Assembly: GCF_900104785.1 (NCBI RefSeq)
Contig: NZ_LT629733.1
Span: 590,501 to 654,500 of the forward strand
Source: Formosa sp. Hel1_31_208
GTDB taxonomy: Bacteria; Bacteroidota; Bacteroidia; Flavobacteriales; Flavobacteriaceae
Direction: 5' to 3'
DNA length: 64,000 bases
The notes under the pieces were generated by a model, which was not told where the DNA came from, did no database searches, and worked only from the letters and a program-made list of their open reading frames with translations. Positions 36,657 through 44,540 of the stretch are shown here, piece after piece; the first letter of the stretch is position 1, and the number at the start of each line of letters is the position of its first letter. A program made the position numbers and the translations under genes.

Positions 36657-37253
36657 ATGAGAACTAAAAGGTTTTTATTATTTTTAAATCTGTTGTTTAT
36701 TTTATCATGTAACTCAAATGTAGATTACTATCATTTACCAACATTTTCATCAAATAAACAGATAAATGCAATAGTAGAAATCCCTGCGGGAACAAATAAG
36801 AAATTTGAATATAATAAAACAACTCATACATTTGAAATAGACCAAAAAAACGGATTAGATCGAATAGTTCAGTTTTTGCCGTATATAGGGAACTATGGTT
36901 ATATACCCTCAACATATTCAGATCCTAAAAAAGGCGGTGATGGAGATGCATTAGATGTTTTAGTTTTATCAGAGAGTCTGCCAACAGGTTCTGTTGTTGA
37001 AATCATACCCATTGCGATGTTAAAATTAATTGATGACGGAGAATTGGATTATAAAATTATTGCAGTCCCTTTTAATAAAGCAGATCAAGTAATTAAGGCA
37101 ACTAATTACAAGCAGTTTGATGAAAAGCACCCTCAAATTAAAAAGATTATAGAGTTGTGGTTTTTAAATTATAACAAGGATGATGAAGCAAGAATTGATG
37201 GTTGGGCAAATGAGAAAGAGGCTATAAAGGAGATTAATTCTAATTTATTATGA
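36657..37253 (+). CDS. Family I inorganic pyrophosphatase with lipoprotein signal
   Basis: A 198-residue protein. The enzyme domain matches soluble family I PPases: VEIPAGTNKKFEYN, PYIGNYGYIPST and the metal-binding GGDGDALDVLVL with all three aspartates, then LKLIDDGELDYKIIAV. In contrast to ordinary PPases it begins with a signal peptide and lipobox ILSC (Cys16), so it is probably lipid-anchored outside the cytoplasm. The ATG at 36657 was chosen over a GTG two codons upstream because it gives a better signal peptide. ATP-sulfurylase pyrophosphate is cytoplasmic, so the exported location points to another substrate source. Confidence 0.88.
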   Translation: MRTKRFLLFLNLLFILSCNSNVDYYHLPTFSSNKQINAIVEIPAGTNKKFEYNKTTHTFEIDQKNGLDRIVQFLPYIGNYGYIPSTYSDPKKGGDGDALDVLVLSESLPTGSVVEIIPIAMLKLIDDGELDYKIIAVPFNKADQVIKATNYKQFDEKHPQIKKIIELWFLNYNKDDEARIDGWANEKEAIKEINSNLL

Positions 37254-38116
37254 AGTTAAGAATACTAGTAATAGCATTTGTTTGCTTGTTTGGTTGCTCT
37301 AAAACGGAAGGCGTTAAACATTCTTTTTTTGTTGCAGGACATACTTATGGAGATCCAAATAATAAAGGTAAGGACAAAGGGTTGTATCAGCCGTTCAAAG
37401 ATAAATTTGGATTTATAAATGAGCAAAAGAAAATTAAGTTTGGCGTACTGCTTGGAGATGTCGTTTGGAAACCTAATGCTTGGCCGGAAGCTCAAGAAGA
37501 CATATCGAAATTAAAAATGCCTATTTATATTGCTAGAGGGAATCATGATGGACCTTTAAAAGCGTTTGAATCAAAATTTGGAAAATCATACCAGAGTTTT
37601 ATACAAAATGACGCACTTTTTATTATTCTAGATCCGAATATTGATCAATGGAACATATCCAATGAACAATTAATTTTCTTAAAAAATAAGCTTCGAATAG
37701 AAGGTAAGAAAGTTAAAAATATATTTATTTTTACCCATCAAGTTCTGTGGTGGTCTAAAGAAAAATTTGCTAAGCCAAAACCAAACTCTATTCAAAATAG
37801 AGCGTCTAAAACAAATTTTTGGACGAAAATTGAACCACTATTAAGCAGCACAAATAAGCCTGTGTTTCTCTTTGCAGGAGATGTTGGTGCGTTTTCAAAA
37901 GAACATAGAAAAAAAGATCATATCACTGAGTATTCGTATTTTACAGAAGGAAACATAACATATATAACTTCTGGAATGGGAGGTGGAATAAGAGATAATT
38001 TTGTTATTGTTGATATACACAATAACGGTGAAGTTACTTTTAGACTAATACATTTAAACGGAGAAGATAAGTTTGGTTTAGGAAATCTTGAAGATTATAA
38101 TAACCCAAATAAATAA
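37250..38116 (+). CDS. Calcineurin-like metallophosphoesterase, lipoprotein
   Basis: A 288-residue lipoprotein (lipobox LFGC, Cys16). The metallophosphoesterase fold is indicated by LLGDVV, the invariant GNHD in YIARGNHDGP, FTHQVLWW and a late FAGDVGAFS. The first motif reads AGHTYGD, so the usual Asp of the DxH motif appears as Ala, and the last GHxH motif reads GDVG; this may be a variant metal site. It overlaps the pyrophosphatase gene by four bases. An exported phosphatase acting on the same phosphate pool is a reasonable inference. Confidence 0.82.
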   Translation: MKLRILVIAFVCLFGCSKTEGVKHSFFVAGHTYGDPNNKGKDKGLYQPFKDKFGFINEQKKIKFGVLLGDVVWKPNAWPEAQEDISKLKMPIYIARGNHDGPLKAFESKFGKSYQSFIQNDALFIILDPNIDQWNISNEQLIFLKNKLRIEGKKVKNIFIFTHQVLWWSKEKFAKPKPNSIQNRASKTNFWTKIEPLLSSTNKPVFLFAGDVGAFSKEHRKKDHITEYSYFTEGNITYITSGMGGGIRDNFVIVDIHNNGEVTFRLIHLNGEDKFGLGNLEDYNNPNK

Positions 38117-38129
38117 TACAACACTAACC

Positions 38130-40691
38130 ATGATGCTTAAGAGTTTAATAAAAAACCATTTATTAAAAGTTGTAATTTTAGTTCCATTATTACTATTAGT
38201 TGTGGCTTTTTTATTGAAATCGGATTTCCAATCTGAAGCAAAAGAGGCGAATAAATATTATAAAACACTGCCTTCAAAATACGTGGATGTAATCACAGAC
38301 ACTTCGAAAAATGATCCTATTTTCTTTTGTTCGATTAGAAAGGATAAAGGTTTGAGAGAATTAGTTATAATGAAGACATTTCCAACTAAATTCCAAGAAA
38401 AGGTTGATTTCTCAATACAATTATTTCCTAAAGACAAAAAATTAGCACCAAAAGATAAAGGGTTTATCACTCAACTGCTCGTTAATGATGCCACATTGTA
38501 CAATTATAATGGAAAAACTTATGGTGTTTTTAGAACAGCATTACCGTTAATCAATGTTGATAAAATAGTCATAAAAGAAAAAGGAGTAAACAAGAAACAG
38601 AAAACTTGGGAAAAGACCATAAAACAACCGTTTGAGATACCTACTGACATAGATTTAAAGACATGGATAGTAAATGGAAATCAAAGCAAGCAACCTACTA
38701 ACCCTTACAGTGACGTCTTTACTAAAGTTCTTGAATCTAATGATATTTCCACATTACCAAATACCTTTTCAATAGTAAATGATTCCCTCTATAAAGATAA
38801 GGTTGATTTAAATGAGTATGCCAAAAGCAAAAATCTAACAATTGGGATTATAAAGGATCCGAATGGTTTTTGGAATCATATAAATTCAAAAGACAAAGAA
38901 TTAATTAGTGATATTCAACTTATTGGAGACGATCAAAATGAAGCAAAACTATTATTATCGCGCTTTATTGATGGAGAAGAAAATCTAGATGGCCTATTTG
39001 CACTGGATAAATTATCTAAATTTTTAGCACTAGAACAACTTTTTTCTCAAAGATGCAGTCAAGATTTCCACGTAAAATATAACAAAGACACTAATTTATT
39101 AGAGCCTTTTTATGTGGAGTTTAAATGTTTGGGTTCAATGTCAAAATATGTAAGTAAGCCTAAAATAAAAGATTTTGGTTTTCTAGCGACCTATATTGAA
39201 GCCCTCAGAGAGATAAGTGAGTTAGATCTTTCAGAATACATTAAAACGATACGTCCAGAAATGGATGATTATTTAATAGTACATAATAGCTTTTACCCTC
39301 AAAGTATTTTTGATATTGATATATTAGAGATTAATCAAAGAATAATTAGAAAAAGCTTAAATCAAAATTCTTTAATTAAATCTGAACTCCTCAGTTTTAA
39401 AAAAGATGAATTGGTTGTTACCATCGAGAATTTAAGCAACTATCCTATCTTTATTAAAGAATTGAGTCATAATACAAAGAAAAACATAACAGCTATAGAT
39501 GGTCCCAAGCAACTACTTGGTGGCTCTAAAGACACACTTAAAATACGACTGCCAAGAAGTTTTGAAAATTTATTTGTGAGTAAGAAAAAAAAGATAGCCG
39601 AATTTATACTTTATAAACATATTAATGAACTTTTTCTAGGGTATTCTATTATTGGAATGAATGACATAGCATATACTAATATAATTCCTTATCAAGAGAA
39701 AGAAGTGGTTGCGGAAGATTTGTTTAGAAAAGAAGTAATGTTAGAGAATGATAAAAATATTAAGGTCGATAAACAAAAAAATATTATTTCATTTTCAAAA
39801 AAGAAAGTAACTATTGATTACCCCTTAATCATACCTTCTGGGTATATATTTAAGCCTCAACCAGGCACTCAAATAGATGTTGTTAGAGGAGGTAAAATGA
39901 TATCGTATTCACCGCTAATGTTTTTAGGAAACAAAAAAGAAGATATCAAAGTTTTTTCATCTGATAAAAAAGGACAGGGACTGATCGTGTTTAGCGATGG
40001 GACAGAGTCTCAATTAACATATGTTAAGTTTTTAGATTTAACCAACCCGAAACACGGAAATTGGAACGTCACAGGAGCCGTGACTTTTTACGAATCTCCA
40101 GTGGAAATGAATAATGTTATCATTGAAAATAATAGGTGTGAAGATGCGCTTAATATTGTAAGAACAACCTTTAGAATGCGATATTGTAGAATTTCAAACA
40201 CCCAATCAGATGCATTTGATGGCGATTTTGTAAAAGGAAATATAGTTGATTGTAATTTTGATAATTTAGGAAACGATGCTATTGATGTATCTGGCTCAGA
40301 TTTAAAAATTATTCGTGTTAATATAGAAAAGGCAGGGGACAAGGGTTTGAGTGCGGGTGAGGATAGTAAAATGATGGTGGAAAATGTACAGATATCAAAC
40401 AGTGAAATCGCAATAGCTGGTAAAGACCTTTCTACTGTTACGATTAAGAATTTAAAAGTTACTGATACTAAACTAGGATTTACAGCTTTTCAAAAGAAGC
40501 CAGAATTTGGTCCCTCCAATATTACGGCTAATGAAATTGTGATGAATGGCGTAGAAACAAAATATCTTATCGAAAGCTCATCATCTCTTATAGTTGATGG
40601 TAAGAAAATAGAAACAGCGCAAAACGTTAAAGACAGAATGTACGGTGTTGAGTTTGGTAGAAGCAGCGCAGAAACGAGAAACAGTCAATAA
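38130..40691 (+). CDS. Membrane-anchored protein with degenerate CotH-like domain and C-terminal beta-helix
   Basis: An 853-residue protein with a transmembrane anchor near residues 10-30 (LKVVILVPLLLLVVAFLL) and a large exported part. Residues about 269-338 resemble the CotH kinase encoded at 42158: a LLLSRFIDGEENLDGLFALDK-like segment, FLALEQLFS and LLEPFYVEF line up with LSKNLLEDLRKGRTTIDKVF, LALQNAILNLFG and KLEPIAFDG. The putative catalytic Asp position is Glu and the following Asn is Lys. Residues about 545-815 form repeated short strands (VIIENN, CRISNT, VDCNFDNLG, VQISNSE) typical of a right-handed parallel beta-helix. The start was set at 38130; earlier in-frame codons lie within the previous gene. 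Confidence 0.7.
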   Translation: MMLKSLIKNHLLKVVILVPLLLLVVAFLLKSDFQSEAKEANKYYKTLPSKYVDVITDTSKNDPIFFCSIRKDKGLRELVIMKTFPTKFQEKVDFSIQLFPKDKKLAPKDKGFITQLLVNDATLYNYNGKTYGVFRTALPLINVDKIVIKEKGVNKKQKTWEKTIKQPFEIPTDIDLKTWIVNGNQSKQPTNPYSDVFTKVLESNDISTLPNTFSIVNDSLYKDKVDLNEYAKSKNLTIGIIKDPNGFWNHINSKDKELISDIQLIGDDQNEAKLLLSRFIDGEENLDGLFALDKLSKFLALEQLFSQRCSQDFHVKYNKDTNLLEPFYVEFKCLGSMSKYVSKPKIKDFGFLATYIEALREISELDLSEYIKTIRPEMDDYLIVHNSFYPQSIFDIDILEINQRIIRKSLNQNSLIKSELLSFKKDELVVTIENLSNYPIFIKELSHNTKKNITAIDGPKQLLGGSKDTLKIRLPRSFENLFVSKKKKIAEFILYKHINELFLGYSIIGMNDIAYTNIIPYQEKEVVAEDLFRKEVMLENDKNIKVDKQKNIISFSKKKVTIDYPLIIPSGYIFKPQPGTQIDVVRGGKMISYSPLMFLGNKKEDIKVFSSDKKGQGLIVFSDGTESQLTYVKFLDLTNPKHGNWNVTGAVTFYESPVEMNNVIIENNRCEDALNIVRTTFRMRYCRISNTQSDAFDGDFVKGNIVDCNFDNLGNDAIDVSGSDLKIIRVNIEKAGDKGLSAGEDSKMMVENVQISNSEIAIAGKDLSTVTIKNLKVTDTKLGFTAFQKKPEFGPSNITANEIVMNGVETKYLIESSSSLIVDGKKIETAQNVKDRMYGVEFGRSSAETRNSQ

Positions 40692-40696
40692 AAACC

Positions 40697-41452
40697 ATGA
40701 AACAATCTTCCATTACTGACAGAGAAAGTCTTGCAGAGCAAGAAGGGTTATATTTGATTGATAAAAAGCATAATTATCGATTTGAAAGAAAGTTTACTGT
40801 TCCCAAAGACTTCAAATTAGATCATATTGAACGGTTCGTCAAAAATAATTCATTTTTGTTTCGAGAGGTTTTTCATGAACGACAGGTAAATAATATTTAT
40901 TTTGATACTGCTGCATATAACGATTATTTTGATAATGTATTAGGTGTTTCAGATAGAAAGAAAATAAGAATTCGATGGTATGGAAATACCTTTGGAGAAA
41001 TTAAAAAACCAGTTCTTGAAGTTAAAATTAAGAAAGGTTTAGTTGGCGACAAATGGTCTTATAAATTAAATCCATTTGTTTTAGACAATCAATTTACCAA
41101 TAGAACAATTCAAGCTGTATTTAAGCAATCTAATTTGCCATTACCAATATTAGAATCAACAAAAATGGTGTCTCCAACACTATTAAACTCTTACTCTAGA
41201 AAGTATTATCTATCTGCTGATAATAGATTTAGAATTACAATTGATTTTAATTTACTATATCATAAAATAGATAAACAGTTTAATAATTTTAATTTTGTAC
41301 CTAAAGACGACGACAATAAAATAATAGAATTAAAGTATGCTTTAAAAGACGACAACGACGCAAATAAAGTGTCTGCACAGTTTCCTTTTAGACTAAATAA
41401 GAACTCAAAATATGTAAATGGTGTGAATACCATAAAACAGTTTCCTCAGTAA
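40697..41452 (+). CDS. VTC-domain (polyphosphate polymerase-type) protein
   Basis: A 251-residue soluble protein with the triphosphate-tunnel fold of the yeast VTC4 catalytic domain. Basic and acidic tunnel motifs are in order: RFERKF (28-33), NNIYFDT (65-71), RKKIRIRWY (87-95), LEVKIKKG (107-114), SYSRKYY (165-171), RITIDFN (179-185) and IIELKYA (209-215). VTC proteins polymerise ATP gamma-phosphate into polyphosphate. There is no membrane segment, so it should act in the cytoplasm, probably with the adjacent DUF4956 membrane protein. The triad VTC-DUF4956-CotH occurs together in other bacteria. Confidence 0.9.
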   Translation: MKQSSITDRESLAEQEGLYLIDKKHNYRFERKFTVPKDFKLDHIERFVKNNSFLFREVFHERQVNNIYFDTAAYNDYFDNVLGVSDRKKIRIRWYGNTFGEIKKPVLEVKIKKGLVGDKWSYKLNPFVLDNQFTNRTIQAVFKQSNLPLPILESTKMVSPTLLNSYSRKYYLSADNRFRITIDFNLLYHKIDKQFNNFNFVPKDDDNKIIELKYALKDDNDANKVSAQFPFRLNKNSKYVNGVNTIKQFPQ

Positions 41453-41474
41453 TAATTTAATAGAATAAAACACA

Positions 41475-42152
41475 ATGCAAGAACAATCATTTTTAAACGA
41501 TATTGCCAATCAATTTGGTTCTGGAGAATCATCTATCATTGATTTTTTAATAAACATTTTCATTACCATAGTACTTTCATATATAATTGGTTTGATCTAT
41601 TCAAAATATGGAAACTCTTTATCTAATCGAAAAAAGTTAATTCAAACATTTGTACTTATAGCTGTAACCGTAATGCTTGTGATTTCGATTGTGAAATCAT
41701 CCTTAGCGCTATCATTAGGTTTAGTGGGTGCGTTGTCAATTGTAAGGTTTAGAACAGCGATTAAAGAACCAGAAGAGTTAGTATACTTTTTTGTTGCTAT
41801 TGCATTAGGACTTGGTATGGGGGCAAACCAACGTGTAGTCACTTTGGTTGGTGCGTTAGTTATTATTCTTTATATAATAATTCAAAATTATAACTCTGTG
41901 AAGAGCGCTGTACAGCAAAATTTAATTGTAACACTTTCTAATACATCTGAGCAAGCACTAGATGAAAACAAGATTCTTGAATTGTTACAAAAACACTGTT
42001 CAAGAATTGACCTAAGGCGTTTAGATGATGTAAACAACACGACAGAACTTTCTCTTAACGTTGAATTTAAAGACTTCAACAGTATTATAAATGCCAAAAA
42101 TGATCTTAAAGCAATAGGAGATATCCAGTTTAGTTTTATAGAAAACTACTAA
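41475..42152 (+). CDS. DUF4956-family membrane protein
   Basis: A 225-residue protein with about five hydrophobic segments (near residues 20-46, 54-73, 77-91, 102-116 and 120-137) and a cytoplasmic C-terminal alpha/beta domain (about 150-225). The conserved core is LGLVGALSIVRFRTAIKEPEELVYFF. The arrangement of membrane part plus small ACT-like domain is reminiscent of MgtC/YhiD-type proteins. It lies between the VTC and CotH genes (gaps of 22 and 5 bases). Its partnership with a polyphosphate polymerase suggests a transport or scaffold role, which is inference. Confidence 0.88.
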   Translation: MQEQSFLNDIANQFGSGESSIIDFLINIFITIVLSYIIGLIYSKYGNSLSNRKKLIQTFVLIAVTVMLVISIVKSSLALSLGLVGALSIVRFRTAIKEPEELVYFFVAIALGLGMGANQRVVTLVGALVIILYIIIQNYNSVKSAVQQNLIVTLSNTSEQALDENKILELLQKHCSRIDLRRLDDVNNTTELSLNVEFKDFNSIINAKNDLKAIGDIQFSFIENY

Positions 42153-42157
42153 AATAC

Positions 42158-43975
42158 ATGAGGCTCAAATCTTCAAATAAAAGAGGTTTTATTTTTCTAA
42201 CTAGTTTATTAGTAATGGTGGTCATTTTATTATCACTCAAACAACGCTATACTAAAAAACCAAGTAAATATGCATTAACCCCAGATTTTGAGCAAACAAC
42301 TACTTTAGATTTTATTCAAATAACGTTAAATGAAAAGTCGTTTAAAAAATTAAAGAAAAAAAGAGATAAAGCTTTAAGTGTTGGGGTATTAGAAACTAGC
42401 GATTCAGATTATGTCCCAGCAACAATAGCGTTCAACGGAAATGATTATAGAGCCGAAATAAGACTTAAAGGTGATTGGACAGATCATTTAGAAGGTGATA
42501 AATGGTCATTTAGAATAAAACTCAAAGATGATAAAACAATTCTTGGGATGCGAAAATTTTCAATACACCATCCAAGAACTCGAGGAAACATCAATGAGTG
42601 GTTATATCATAATGCCATTAAATCTGAGAATCTTATCGGATTAAGATATAACTTTATAGAAGGCTCCATTCATATAAAACTTGATAATGCTTCAGGCTAC
42701 GATAGTAAACTATTAGGGGTATATGCTATTGAAGAAACATTTGACAAAAGAACCATTGAAAGTAATCAGAGAAAAGAAAGTGTTATTTTAAAATTTTCTG
42801 AAAACTTTTGGTGGGATGAAGTTAAGAAATCTATTCAAGTAGCTGAACCTTCAGGCGCTAGGTGGAATAGGTTTATGAATCCTCAAAAAAACCTTTTAGA
42901 CAAACTTCAAATCGCTCCATTTTCTGAAGAAAAGGTTTTAATGGATTCAACAATGAATGGCTATTTTAAATTGAGTAAAAATCTGCTTGAAGATCTAAGA
43001 AAAGGAAGAACTACTATTGATAAGGTTTTCGATGTTAAAAAACTAGCACTGCAAAATGCAATCTTAAACTTGTTTGGTGCAACTCATGGTATTTATAGTA
43101 TCAATTTGCGTTTCTATTACAATCCAATTACCTCCAAATTAGAACCTATAGCGTTTGATGGAAATTCAGGAATCAAACTCCAGAAATACGCACATTTCCT
43201 CTTTCTTGATCAAGAAAAAGATTCTGTTTATTTAAAAGAATTAATAAAGGCCCTGCATAAAGTTTCCCAACCTAGTTATCTGGATGATTTAATTCAGGTC
43301 AATAAGGAAGACTTGAACTATTTTGATAAGGAATTAAAAAGAGAATTAAAAGGAAGATTGTATAGTATTGACAATTATAAATACAATCAAAACGTTATGC
43401 GTAATGAACTTATGAGGCTAGTAAAAAAATATAACCTGGATGCTAATCTCGTCATAGAACAAGACGATTCTAAAAAAACTGAATTAAGTATTCCTGAATT
43501 TAGCCGCTGGCAAAACAAATCGCTAGTATTGAATAGAAATAAAGCTATTTATGAGATCACAAGAAAGGATAATATAAATGCATCATATTTAAAAATTAAC
43601 AATCTTAATATTGATTTTGGAAAAGAATATACCGTTTCAATTGTGGCTAAAAAGGGAAACTCAGGAAGCCTACTTGGGTTAAGATTACAAGGTGTTTATC
43701 CTAATAGAGTGGATGCCGTATTTGATTTAAATAAAGGAGAAGTAGTAGGCTCAAAGAAACAAGGAACTTTCGAAAATGAAAAGGTGTCAATTACACCTAT
43801 TGGAAGCGGATGGTTTAAATGCACCCTTACAGCTAAAGTTAATGTAGATCAGCTTAACATCATTTTAGGGCCAACAGACAACTCTAAAGGAGCTTCAAAT
43901 TGGGAAGGACAAACCGCGACAATTCCAAGTATATATTTAGATTCTGATAAGATTTTAATCGAAGAGAGAAAATAG
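42158..43975 (+). CDS. CotH-family kinase with C-terminal beta-sandwich domain
   Basis: A 605-residue protein anchored by an N-terminal transmembrane segment (about residues 10-26). The CotH domain (about 50-430) shows RLKGDWTDHL, WSFRIKLKDDKTILGMRKFSIH, the KLLGVYAIEETFDK strand-loop, LALQNAILNLFGATHG and LEPIAFDGNSG with the putative metal-binding Asp334; the usual second Asp is Asn336. Spore-coat CotH proteins are atypical protein kinases. A C-terminal jelly-roll-like domain (about 470-605; YTVSIVAKKGNSGSLLGLRL, GSGWFKCTLTAKV) probably binds glycan or protein. The kinase domain probably lies outside the cytoplasm. Confidence 0.88.
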   Translation: MRLKSSNKRGFIFLTSLLVMVVILLSLKQRYTKKPSKYALTPDFEQTTTLDFIQITLNEKSFKKLKKKRDKALSVGVLETSDSDYVPATIAFNGNDYRAEIRLKGDWTDHLEGDKWSFRIKLKDDKTILGMRKFSIHHPRTRGNINEWLYHNAIKSENLIGLRYNFIEGSIHIKLDNASGYDSKLLGVYAIEETFDKRTIESNQRKESVILKFSENFWWDEVKKSIQVAEPSGARWNRFMNPQKNLLDKLQIAPFSEEKVLMDSTMNGYFKLSKNLLEDLRKGRTTIDKVFDVKKLALQNAILNLFGATHGIYSINLRFYYNPITSKLEPIAFDGNSGIKLQKYAHFLFLDQEKDSVYLKELIKALHKVSQPSYLDDLIQVNKEDLNYFDKELKRELKGRLYSIDNYKYNQNVMRNELMRLVKKYNLDANLVIEQDDSKKTELSIPEFSRWQNKSLVLNRNKAIYEITRKDNINASYLKINNLNIDFGKEYTVSIVAKKGNSGSLLGLRLQGVYPNRVDAVFDLNKGEVVGSKKQGTFENEKVSITPIGSGWFKCTLTAKVNVDQLNIILGPTDNSKGASNWEGQTATIPSIYLDSDKILIEERK

Positions 43976-43983
43976 TATTTATT

Positions 43984-44514
43984 ATGAAGAGGATAATTCG
44001 AATTTGTGTCGTAATAATTTCAATAGCGTATTCATGTAAAGAGGGAAAGCCTCTAAATGACGCGAAAGAAAACAATACGATAGTAACTGAAACGAATATA
44101 GAAAGCCAAAAGGATAAGTTGCAGGTGTTTTTTGACGCAATCATTAAAAATGACGCTCAAATTACTTTATATTATCAAGATGGAGAGGTACTTAAAACCA
44201 TTGCTGGTAATGCTGTAAAAGGAAAACCGTCAAAGACACAAAGAGTGAGTTTTGTTTTCCCCCAAAAAATAATTCCTAATGGATTTTATTTGCGATTTGA
44301 CGCCGCAAATACAATCAACTTAGAAAAAATAGTATTAAATATGAATGATGACAGAATTATTATAAAAGATTCTGCATTTTTTGAATATTTTAAATACAAT
44401 AAAACAACACTCAAAGTTTCTGAAAATCTTCTAACTCTAACTCAACCGGATACATTAAAAACTTCTGAAAGTTTAGTTAGTAGAATTACTAATAGATACT
44501 CAAAATATATGTAG
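43984..44514 (+). CDS. Lipoprotein of unknown function (paralogue of the 36105 gene product)
   Basis: A 176-residue lipoprotein with lipobox AYSC (Cys18). After a linker of about 30 residues comes a compact beta-rich domain (about 47-150) with alternating hydrophobic strands. Order and spacing of features match the lipoprotein encoded at 36105, so the pair flank the phosphate module. A short hairpin follows its stop. No database family was recognised; glycan or partner binding at the membrane is possible. Confidence 0.68.
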   Translation: MKRIIRICVVIISIAYSCKEGKPLNDAKENNTIVTETNIESQKDKLQVFFDAIIKNDAQITLYYQDGEVLKTIAGNAVKGKPSKTQRVSFVFPQKIIPNGFYLRFDAANTINLEKIVLNMNDDRIIIKDSAFFEYFKYNKTTLKVSENLLTLTQPDTLKTSESLVSRITNRYSKYM

Positions 44515-44540
44515 CTTCTTAAGCTATTAGTTGATCTACT

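Noticed and set aside
44512..44526. Hairpin TAGCTT-CTT-AAGCTA between the second lipoprotein gene and wzx
   Set aside because: The loop is three bases and no T-run follows; it is not convincing as a terminator.
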